5,021 bases of DNA, from the NCBI GenBank assembly GCA_020047775.1, contig JAIFNK010000151.1:1-5021 (forward strand), read 5' to 3'. The notes beneath the pieces are model-generated. The model saw nothing but the letters and a program-made list of their open reading frames with translations. It was not told the DNA's origin and did no database searches. Both the position numbers and the translations under genes were made by a program. Positions within the stretch are counted from its first letter, which is position 1; each line of letters starts with the position of its first letter. Source of the DNA: Akkermansia sp. GTDB taxonomy: Bacteria; Verrucomicrobiota; Verrucomicrobiia; Verrucomicrobiales; Akkermansiaceae. Of this stretch, positions 1 through 5,021 are shown one piece after another.

Positions 1-41
1 CACACCTCAATAACGCGGTGACATCACATCAAACGTTCGGT
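1..41 (+). other. Right half of an integron attC site (left half outside window)
   Basis: The segment ends in the 7-bp box GTTCGGT (35-41), the same box that closes the complete attC at 547-553. The inner layout matches base for base in spacing: a 6-bp inner box TGACAT (19-24), then CAC (25-27), a 7-nt spacer ending AAAC (28-34), then GTTCGGT. In the complete site the order is TAGGAG, CAC, a 7-nt spacer ending TAAC, GTTCGGT. Only the right arm can be seen, so the hairpin cannot be checked here. It would be the attC of the preceding cassette, or less likely an attI-attC junction. The call rests on the matching architecture; integrase recognition is inferred. Confidence 0.68.
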
Positions 42-547
42 AAAGAAAAGAAAACATGAGAACTGCCCTCTATAGAACCTGCCTTGTTCTTGTGGTGTTC
101 TCTGCTACAGCGCGGGCTGCTGAGAATCCTAAGAAAATTTCCATCGGTCCGAAGAATGATCTTTCGACAATAGAATATACTCCGCCTGGTGGTTTTGGAT
201 ATGGCTCGTCCGTTTCTGGGTACAATCTCAGCAAAGAATATGAAGAGGGATACAGAATCGGCTCCAAGAACGACCATTACGGGAAGCGCAACAAGCTAAT
301 CATTGACGATGGGAAGTCCACTTTTCCGGCAACAGACAAAGAGACAGGACTACCAATTGTGATACTGACTGAAGTGAAGAACACCAAAGAACTACAAGAT
401 CTCGTCAGAGGTTACAATGCAGCAATGCAGCGCGCATTTGAGCAACGAAAGAAGAAAACCGAACAAGCCGTGACTCCTAACGGGCCATAAACAATTCAAT
501 TCCATTCCAATTACTTTTCATTAACTCCCGTAGGAGCACATTTAACG
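36..547 (+). mobile_element. Integron gene cassette 1 (512 bp)
   Basis: Integron integrases cut between the G and the TT of the right core box. Applying that rule to the two GTTCGGT boxes at 35-41 and 547-553 defines a mobile unit of 512 bp. It holds one plus-strand gene (56-490) followed by its attC (458-553), the usual one-gene, minimal-spacer layout of a cassette. The gene starts 15 nt after the left box, and its last ten codons lie in the attC. No promoter is evident inside the unit, so expression probably depends on transcription from the left. The boundaries are inferred from the known cut position and have not been tested. Confidence 0.66.
56..490 (+). CDS. Small exported protein of unknown function, cassette-borne
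   Basis: I do not recognise this 144-residue protein. Residues 1-21 form a typical Sec signal peptide: Arg2 and Arg7, a hydrophobic core at about 9-17 (CLVLVVFSA), and an Ala-Arg-Ala cleavage motif, giving a mature protein of about 123 residues. The mature part is polar and charged, with a Gly/Tyr-rich stretch at about 44-58, a Glu/Tyr segment (EYEEGYRIG, 61-69), and a helix-prone Lys/Arg-rich tail from about 108. There is one Cys, inside the signal peptide, so it is not an obvious lipoprotein. The ATG at 56 follows a purine tract (GAAAAG, 45-50) that is only a weak Shine-Dalgarno. The last ten residues (135-144) are encoded by the left arm of the attC, so the C-terminus was probably set by cassette formation. 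A periplasmic or extracellular location is likely; the function is unknown. Confidence 0.8.
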   Translation: MRTALYRTCLVLVVFSATARAAENPKKISIGPKNDLSTIEYTPPGGFGYGSSVSGYNLSKEYEEGYRIGSKNDHYGKRNKLIIDDGKSTFPATDKETGLPIVILTEVKNTKELQDLVRGYNAAMQRAFEQRKKKTEQAVTPNGP

Positions 548-553
548 TTCGGT
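458..553 (+). other. Complete integron attC recombination site (96 bp)
   Basis: Outer boxes ACCGAAC (458-464) and GTTCGGT (547-553) are perfect inverse complements and fit RYYYAAC/GTTRRRY except at one position in each. Inside them the arms pair as GTG (470-472) with CAC (537-539), CTCCTA (474-479) with TAGGAG (531-536), and CGGG (481-484) with CCCG (527-530). This leaves A473 and A480 unpaired on the left arm only, so on the bottom strand two T bases bulge out. Unpaired spacers of 5 nt (465-469) and 7 nt (540-546) separate outer and inner boxes. The terminal loop is about 42 nt (485-526). Outer box, unpaired spacer, inner box with one-sided extrahelical bases and a variable loop is the known attC architecture, and 96 bp is within its usual size range. 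Confidence 0.8.
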
Positions 554-554
554 C

Positions 555-2072
555 ATGAAAATGTATAACCACCTAAAGACAACATCATATTATTTCCTAC
601 TTTGGACAAGTTTGTTTTCTGTGGGATGGGCTGATTCTGATCCCGAGCCAAAAGGCTCCCCACCATTCAATCGACACTACCAGCCCACAGATTATCAGGA
701 ATCCTATCGACCCCAATTTCACTTTTCACCCCAAAATGGGTGGATGAACGATATAAACGCCCTGTGGTATCTCGACGGCAAGTATCACATGCTCTATCAG
801 TGGGGCGTAAAGAATCGAGATGCTGCCTATGCCAGTTCCGATGACCTTCTCCATTGGACTGATCATGGGCTCGCTTTGATTGGTAAAAGCAGCCATGCCC
901 TTGCGGCAGGCGCAAAGCAAAATGTTTCAGGAGAACAGATTTACTCAGGGAGCGGAATCGTGGTCAGCGGGCCGGTTGCAGAGAAAATCACAGGCTCACC
1001 AAAATCCGCCCTGATCGCAATATATACGGGAACCAAAGTGGGAACTTGCATCGCTTGGAGCAATGACAAGGGGCAGACCTGGATTAACTACGATAAAAAC
1101 CCTGTCGCCAATCCCACCAGTGGCGCCGACCCGAGAGATCCCTGCGTCAAATGGCATGAACCGACGAAAAAGTGGGTGATGGCCATTTACAAAGAAGGCA
1201 CCACCTTTTACGGATCGGAGGATCTCATCAACTGGGTAAAGCTGAGTAACATCAAGTTTGGTTTCGAATGCCCTGATCTTGTGGAGCTTCCACTTGATGG
1301 TGATCTCAAAAATATGAAGTGGGTCATTTATGATGCCGCTGGTAAATACCTCGTTGGACACTTTGATGGAACTAAGTTTACCGATGAGAATGAGGCCAAA
1401 GAGGATCTCTTCATGGATGTCGGCCCCGACTTTTATGCTGGTCAGACCTTTTTTCCATTCACGCTACCTCAGAAGAAATACATCCAACTCGCCTGGATGG
1501 ACGAGTGGAATGGAGGCATTGGCGAGAAGCCCTGGGAGCGAAATGCGACCTTTCCAGTTGAACTGGGTCTGGTCACACGCGACGGTAAAATGCGCGTCAC
1601 CCGAACCCCTATTGCGGCCATTAAAGATCTATACGTCGATCCTGCCGTCCAACTAGGCAAGATGGAAGTGGGCACGGATAATATCCTCAAAGATGAGAGG
1701 TCAAAAACCTTCGATATGACTTTAACCATCGATTTGAAGGGTGCCACGGCAGAAAAGATTGAGTTCAAAATCGCGAACGTCAGCTATCAATACGATATCG
1801 CGGCCCAGACACTCATCTATCAAGGCGTCGGGAAAAACAAGTTTGGCGACAAGCAGCCGCCGGTATTACGCCCAGATTCAAACCGGATACTAAAGGTACG
1901 AATGCTGGTCGATTGGTCATCAATTGAAATCTTTTCCGACGGCGGAGTTTTCTCTCTTAGCCAGCAGGTCGCATTCGACCCCAAAGACGACAGCCTGTCT
2001 CTGACTGCCATTGGAGGAAATGTAAAACTGGTCAACCTTGAGCTTCACCAGATTAAGTCCATTTGGCGGTAA
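555..2072 (+). CDS. Secreted glycoside hydrolase family 32 enzyme (levanase/inulinase/invertase type)
   Basis: GH32 enzymes hydrolyse beta-fructosidic bonds of sucrose, inulin or levan with retention of configuration. A signal peptide (1-26, cleavage near GWA|DS) implies export. The five-bladed propeller spans about 52-350. The nucleophile block is WMNDINA (63-69, Asp66), where the family usually has WMNDPNG. The transition-state stabiliser lies in RDP (194-196, Asp195), and the acid/base is Glu238 in ECPD (238-241). DFYAGQTF (292-299) and FPVEL (333-337) are also family-like. The C-terminal beta-sandwich (about 360-505) has the typical VDWSSIEIF segment (452-460). At 505 residues the length is normal and all three catalytic acids are present, so the enzyme is probably active. 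Substrate preference cannot be read from sequence. The first ATG is 2 nt after the core box, with no good ribosome site; a second Met codon is at 561. The nearest SD-like run (TAGGAG, 531-536) is 18 nt upstream, inside the attC. Confidence 0.93.
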   Translation: MKMYNHLKTTSYYFLLWTSLFSVGWADSDPEPKGSPPFNRHYQPTDYQESYRPQFHFSPQNGWMNDINALWYLDGKYHMLYQWGVKNRDAAYASSDDLLHWTDHGLALIGKSSHALAAGAKQNVSGEQIYSGSGIVVSGPVAEKITGSPKSALIAIYTGTKVGTCIAWSNDKGQTWINYDKNPVANPTSGADPRDPCVKWHEPTKKWVMAIYKEGTTFYGSEDLINWVKLSNIKFGFECPDLVELPLDGDLKNMKWVIYDAAGKYLVGHFDGTKFTDENEAKEDLFMDVGPDFYAGQTFFPFTLPQKKYIQLAWMDEWNGGIGEKPWERNATFPVELGLVTRDGKMRVTRTPIAAIKDLYVDPAVQLGKMEVGTDNILKDERSKTFDMTLTIDLKGATAEKIEFKIANVSYQYDIAAQTLIYQGVGKNKFGDKQPPVLRPDSNRILKVRMLVDWSSIEIFSDGGVFSLSQQVAFDPKDDSLSLTAIGGNVKLVNLELHQIKSIWR

Positions 2073-2092
2073 TGTGATCTGAACAGAAAGAA

Positions 2093-2120
2093 ACCGAACA
2101 AGTCATGGATGTCATGACGG
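2093..2120 (+). other. Left arm of a truncated attC site
   Basis: The arm begins 20 nt after the GH32 stop codon. The order is ACCGAAC (2093-2099), a 5-nt spacer AAGTC (2100-2104; AAGCC in the complete site), ATG (2105-2107), one extra base G2108, a 6-bp inner box ATGTCA (2109-2114), one extra base T2115, then GACGG (2116-2120). This is the same 7-5-3-1-6-1 spacing as the left arm at 458-484. The preceding GAAAGAAA context also matches that at 451-457; over 17 nt (451-467 against 2086-2102) there are two differences. The inner box is exactly complementary to TGACAT in the attC right arm at 19-24, so the two sites are probably close relatives. No matching right arm is seen to the right. Confidence 0.62.
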
Positions 2121-2121
2121 A

Positions 2122-2331
2122 TTAGGCGACGGCGACCTCCACGAGGCGGGTTTCCACGGTGAGCGGCATCCCCCGCTCGGCGCGAACTTCCAGACAGCCG
2201 AGAATGGCCTCGTGGATGTTGGCCGTCGCCTCGTCCTTGGTTTCGCCCTGACTGATGCAACCGGAAATGGACGGGCACTCGGCGATCCAAACGCCGTCTT
2301 CATCGCGGTCCAGTGTGATGATGAATTTCAT
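2122..2331 (-). CDS. HicB-family antitoxin, no hicA partner seen
   Basis: This 69-residue protein has the compact HicB/UPF0150 fold signature: an N-terminal strand MKFIITLDRDEDGVWIAECP (1-20), PSISGCISQGET (20-31), then a helix DEATANIHEAI (33-43) and the ending LTVETRLVEVAVA (57-69). HicB proteins bind and neutralise HicA, an mRNA-cleaving toxin. There is no added ribbon-helix-helix or HTH domain, so it belongs to the short form. The frame stays open upstream to 2775, but homology starts at this Met; no clear Shine-Dalgarno precedes it. In related short hicB loci hicA commonly follows immediately downstream, which here would be to the left of 2122. That position is occupied by the broken attC, and no HicA-like GSH-containing frame is seen on either side. 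A stand-alone regulator is the alternative. Confidence 0.85.
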   Translation of the reverse strand: MKFIITLDRDEDGVWIAECPSISGCISQGETKDEATANIHEAILGCLEVRAERGMPLTVETRLVEVAVA

Positions 2332-2539
2332 GGGAGCAAATTGGCATCCGGTGGATGGTTTGACCAGTTTTTTGACGGAATCGGCGATAGGGATCAATTG
2401 GCAGGGGTGGTGCCGCTGTCGGCGTCGCCGTCGTCCTTCTTGCGCTTGGGGCTGCCTGTCCATCTGCGGTTGGATTCTCTTCATTGATCCATCTATTCTG
2501 ACAGTATTGGGCGGCAGCTCGTTTTCCCTAAATTGATGA
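2332..2539. other. No intact gene recognised
   Basis: This stretch lies upstream of hicB on its strand and should contain its promoter, but I see no convincing -35/-10 pair. A GC-rich triplet-like run at about 2410-2445 encodes Arg-rich or Asp/Lys-rich peptides depending on frame. On the minus strand one short frame ends in a TGA at 2394-2396 after a hydrophilic run (SPKRKKDDGDADSGTTPAN). It opens only about 25 codons earlier at another TGA and has no start, so at most it is the remnant of a protein tail. I see no RNA gene or terminator-like hairpin followed by T residues. Confidence 0.5.
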
Positions 2540-2869
2540 CAAGTCGTTACTGGAAGGCAGGTTGGACACACGCCACGGCCGGGTGGGAGCGATCCGGCGG
2601 TGTATGGAGTCAGGCCTCGCATCACCGAGAGCTCCGGCAACCTCGTGCTGACCTTCAGCTGCCTCAACGCCGCCAAACGTGGCAGCGCGGTGCTCAACGT
2701 GCAGCAAAGCAGCGATCTCGGCATTTCCGATGCATGGCTTCTGGCACCGGTTCCCGAAATGACCTCTGGCACCAATTCACTCGGATTTCCCCTTCACGCT
2801 GGACTTGCGAATGATCCCATAGAGCCTGTGGGTCACTCGTCTGCGGACGAACTCCTGATTCATGGCTGA
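2540..2869 (+). pseudogene. Degraded fragment of a verrucomicrobial-type surface protein domain
   Basis: The frame opens after a TGA at 2537-2539. From the codons at about 2591 it reads SDPAVYGVRPRITESSGNLV, followed by LTFSCLNAAKRGSAVLNVQ and SSDLGISDAW (to about 2740), then VPEMTSGT. From memory this resembles a beta-rich domain found near the C-terminus of large exported proteins in Verrucomicrobiota, with LVLTFSCLNAAKRGSA and SSDLG..DAW as its core; this is recollection and has not been searched. Resemblance fades after about 2790 and the frame ends in a TGA at 2867-2869, overlapping the ATP-grasp start by 8 nt. The only possible start is a GTG at 2600 without a ribosome site, and there is no signal peptide or upstream domain. 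It is therefore best read as the leftover end of a deleted gene. Confidence 0.45.
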
Positions 2870-5021
2870 CAGTTCCAGTTCCCAATACCAAGCATCGTCG
2901 CTGCCAGCTGCGGCCGCCGATCCGCCGACGGTTTGGCACGAAATGAACGACGCGCGCGGGCAGGTCCGCCCGCATTGGCAGAGTCTGGGGGTGAAAATCC
3001 AGCGCTGGAGCTCGGAGGAGCGGAATTCCATCAACGCCGCCGCCGCCCGGATGATCGCGGATCTGGGCACCACCTTCAACGTTTACAGCGACGCCGGCGG
3101 TGCCGGACAGCCTTACGAACTGGACCCGATTCCCCTGCTGATTCCGCCGGCGGACTGGGTCCACGTCTCAGCCGGACTGGCGCAGCGGATGCGCCTGATC
3201 GACACGGTGCTCGCCGATCTCTACGGCCCGCAGCAACTGCTCAAGGATGGCCTGGTCCCGCCGGATCTGGTGAACGCCAGTCCGGCGTTCCTTCAATACG
3301 CCCGCGGCGTGCAACCGGTCGGCGACCGCTTCGTCGTCACCACCGGCTGCGACCTGGTGCGCTCGGCCGACGGCGGGTGGAAGGTCCTCCGCGACCACAC
3401 CAGTGCCCCGGGCGGCTTGGGCCAGGTCCTGGAAAACCGCAACGTCACCTCCAACCTTCTTCCCGATCAATTTGAAACCCTGCGGGTCGCCCGGCTCGGC
3501 GCGTTTTTCGATCTCGAACGCGCCACACTCCAGTCGCTGCTCCATCGGCGTGGCGAAATGCCGAATGTCGTTTTCCTCACGCCCGGATTCCGGCATCCTT
3601 CGTATTTCGAACACGCCTACAAAGCGCGGTTGCTGGGATTTCCGCTGGTGGAATCAGCGGATCTCACCGTCCGCGAGCGGCGCTTGTTTTTGAAAACCCT
3701 GGCCGGACTTCGCCGCATCGACGGGGTTGCCAGCCGCATCGATGACGACGGGCTCGACCCGCTGGAACACTGGGTTCGCGGCGGCGGCGGAGTCCCTGGA
3801 ATCGTCGAAGCCTGGCGCACGGGAAATGTCGCGCTGGCCAACGCGCCGGGCGCCGGATTCGCGACCACTCCGGCCTTGATGCCCTTCCTGCCCGGCATCT
3901 GCCGCAAATGGTTCGGCGAGGAAATCAAGCTGCCCTTCGTGGAAACCTGGTGGCTCAGCCAGGCGGACATCCGCCGCCGCGTGCTGGGCGAACTTCACCG
4001 CTACGTGCTGCTCTCCGCCTTCGGCCGGGACGGACTTCTGCCCATCCGCTGCTCCAGCCTCTCACCCGCCGCCCGCAAACAGTGGATCGCGATAATCGAG
4101 GAACGCCCGTATGATTTTGTCGCCCAGTTGGACATCACCCCGAGTGAGGCACCGTCACTCGAAGCCCGTGGAATCCGCCAGCGCCCGGTCATCTGGCGCG
4201 CCTTCGCCGTCAATGCCGCGGACGGTCCCGTCGTGCTTCCCGGCGGTCTTGCCAAGGTAGGAAAAACCGGCCAAGCCCCGCAATTGTGGCCCGGTCATGC
4301 CGGATTCACCAAGGACGTCTGGATCTCCGACAATGCGGCGGATTTCATGACGAGGACGGACGTGAAGAGCCCGCGCCCGGCGAAAGACCGGCATCCGTCG
4401 GCGTTGGAAGTCCCCAGCCGGATCGCCGAGCAATTGTTCTGGGTCGGCCGCTACGCCGAGCGGATCGAGCTCGCGACCCGCCTGCTGCGCGTCACCCTGC
4501 GCAACCTCGGCGGGGAAACCGGGCGCTTGCAACAGGAACAACTCGGAGCCTGCCTCACCCTCATCCGCGGCACCCGGCTGGTCCCCAAGGACGTGATCAT
4601 CCTCCCCGCCCAGACGCTGCGAACCCTCTCTAACCTGATCCACGACCAAGCCGCGAAGGGCGGCATCCCGAGCCTGACACGCTCGCTGCTGCTCAACGCC
4701 GCCGCCGCCCGCGACCGTCTATCCGACGACACCTGGCGTTTTTTCAACCGCCTCGAAGGCATCGTGCACTCGCCACCCGGCGTGCCCAGCGCCTCCGAAC
4801 TCCTGCGCACGCTCGACACCCTGGTGCTCCATCTATCCGCCTTCGCCGGGATGCAGGCGGAAAACATGACCCGCGGCCAGGGCTGGCGTTTCCTTGAAGT
4901 GGGCCGCCGGATCGAGCGCGCCCTCGGCGTGCTCAAGCTCCTGAGAACCGCCGCCGGAAATGACGAGGGCGAATCCCTGCTGCTCGATCCGCTGCTGGAA
5001 ACCTGCGACAGCGTCATGACT
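2862..5021 (+). CDS. Circularly permuted type 2 ATP-grasp / alpha-E fusion protein, 3' end outside window
   Basis: The frame is open for all 720 codons to the window end. An in-frame TGA at 2856-2858 makes the ATG at 2862 the earliest possible start; the Shine-Dalgarno is weak. The ATP-grasp part (COG2308-like, about 40-500) shows LADLYGPQQLL (118-128), the nucleotide-binding segment RDHTSAPGGLGQVLENR (177-193), VVFLTPGF (236-243) with YFEHAYKARLLGFPLVESAD (248-267), the acidic RIDDDGLDPLE (292-302), GVPGIVEAWRTGNVALANAP (310-329), and GEEIKLPFVETWW (352-364). An alpha-E domain (DUF403, COG2307-like) begins at about 515 with SRIAEQLFWVGRYAERIE (519-536) and continues to the edge; about 100-130 residues are probably missing. 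The family is thought to make amide or peptide bonds with ATP, substrate unknown, and is often encoded beside a transglutaminase-like protein. Here both domains are in one chain. A cytoplasmic location is likely, as no signal peptide is seen. Confidence 0.92.
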   Translation, partial: MADSSSSQYQASSLPAAAADPPTVWHEMNDARGQVRPHWQSLGVKIQRWSSEERNSINAAAARMIADLGTTFNVYSDAGGAGQPYELDPIPLLIPPADWVHVSAGLAQRMRLIDTVLADLYGPQQLLKDGLVPPDLVNASPAFLQYARGVQPVGDRFVVTTGCDLVRSADGGWKVLRDHTSAPGGLGQVLENRNVTSNLLPDQFETLRVARLGAFFDLERATLQSLLHRRGEMPNVVFLTPGFRHPSYFEHAYKARLLGFPLVESADLTVRERRLFLKTLAGLRRIDGVASRIDDDGLDPLEHWVRGGGGVPGIVEAWRTGNVALANAPGAGFATTPALMPFLPGICRKWFGEEIKLPFVETWWLSQADIRRRVLGELHRYVLLSAFGRDGLLPIRCSSLSPAARKQWIAIIEERPYDFVAQLDITPSEAPSLEARGIRQRPVIWRAFAVNAADGPVVLPGGLAKVGKTGQAPQLWPGHAGFTKDVWISDNAADFMTRTDVKSPRPAKDRHPSALEVPSRIAEQLFWVGRYAERIELATRLLRVTLRNLGGETGRLQQEQLGACLTLIRGTRLVPKDVIILPAQTLRTLSNLIHDQAAKGGIPSLTRSLLLNAAAARDRLSDDTWRFFNRLEGIVHSPPGVPSASELLRTLDTLVLHLSAFAGMQAENMTRGQGWRFLEVGRRIERALGVLKLLRTAAGNDEGESLLLDPLLETCDSVMT

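Larger units (their letters stand above)
548..2120 (+). mobile_element. Integron gene cassette 2, 3' end truncated
   Basis: This unit starts at the cut position in the GTTCGGT box at 547-553 and carries one gene, the GH32 enzyme at 555-2072. It ends in the left arm of an attC (2093-2120) with no right arm. No further GTTCGG box in an attC-like context is found to the right; the only later GTTCGG (around 3911) lies in the middle of the ATP-grasp gene. At roughly 1.57 kb it is longer than most cassettes, which are commonly 0.5-1 kb. Without a right core box it should be unable to excise on its own as a normal cassette. The right boundary is approximate and set by the change of composition and the hicB stop codon at 2122. 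Confidence 0.6.

Noticed and set aside
495..516. Repeated ATTCCA-like motif in the attC loop as a small tandem repeat or phage-type site
   Set aside because: Only two imperfect copies are present in an AT-rich loop. Variable sequence in the attC loop is expected.
996..1361. Minus-strand frame of 121 residues opposite the GH32 gene
   Set aside because: It lies entirely within well-conserved GH32 coding sequence and shows no domain features.
2102..2118. Short inverted repeat GTCAT/ATGAC after the GH32 gene as a terminator
   Set aside because: The stem is only 5 bp with a 7-nt loop and no T run follows. The bases are better explained as the inner box of the truncated attC.
2394..2480. Short minus-strand frame ending in a charged tail upstream of hicB, possible end of a hicA or other gene
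   Set aside because: It opens just after another TGA, has no start codon and no HicA features, so it cannot be supported as a gene.
2332..2775. Minus-strand frame continuous with hicB, giving a 217-residue protein
   Set aside because: The upstream 148 residues are Arg/Gln-rich and low in hydrophobic order, overlap the plus-strand surface-protein remnant, and resemble no known domain. HicB homology begins exactly at the Met encoded at 2329-2331.
2933..3475. 180-residue Arg/Pro-rich plus-strand frame
   Set aside because: It is a shadow of the GC-rich ATP-grasp gene in another frame, with low-complexity composition typical of such shadows.
3908..3920. GTTCGGC in the ATP-grasp gene as the missing attC right box
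   Set aside because: It falls in conserved coding sequence (Trp-Phe-Gly-Glu-Glu), lacks the inner box and spacer, and is about 1.8 kb from the left arm.

Overview
The window joins two kinds of DNA. Positions 1 to about 2120 are of moderate GC (line 1441-1500 counts 28 G/C in 60) and look like the end of an integron gene-cassette array: two cassettes in the same orientation, each with one gene for a secreted protein, separated by a recognisable attC recombination site. Positions about 2121 to 5021 are GC-rich (line 4441-4500 counts 46 in 60) and look like ordinary chromosome. The organism is probably a bacterium of the Planctomycetota/Verrucomicrobiota type, most likely Verrucomicrobiota. This is inferred from a degraded fragment at 2600-2790 that resembles a repeat-like domain I associate with verrucomicrobial surface proteins, and no marker gene proves it.

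Left part. Position 1-41 is the right half of an attC site whose left half lies outside the window. Cassette 1 (36-547) carries a 144-residue exported protein of unknown function. Its attC (458-553) has terminal 7-bp boxes ACCGAAC and GTTCGGT in perfect inverse complement, a short unpaired spacer, and an inner stem interrupted by single extrahelical bases. Cassette 2 (from 548) carries a secreted glycoside hydrolase family 32 enzyme (fructan or sucrose hydrolase, 555-2072). The left half of its attC is present at 2093-2120, but no right half is found. No integrase gene is in the window; by cassette orientation it would lie to the left.

Right part. Immediately after the broken attC comes a short minus-strand HicB-family antitoxin gene (2122-2331) without a recognisable hicA toxin on either side. 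About 530 bp without an intact gene follow, holding the degraded surface-protein fragment. From 2862 to the window end a single plus-strand frame of 720 codons stays open. It encodes a circularly permuted type 2 ATP-grasp domain fused to the start of an alpha-E domain, and the gene continues past 5021.

The two cassette proteins are both exported and would depend on an array promoter to the left or on uncharacterised internal promoters. They have no evident functional link to the chromosomal genes on the right. The main point of interest is the cassette array itself, which has a catabolic secreted enzyme as cargo and a truncated end abutting an orphan antitoxin.
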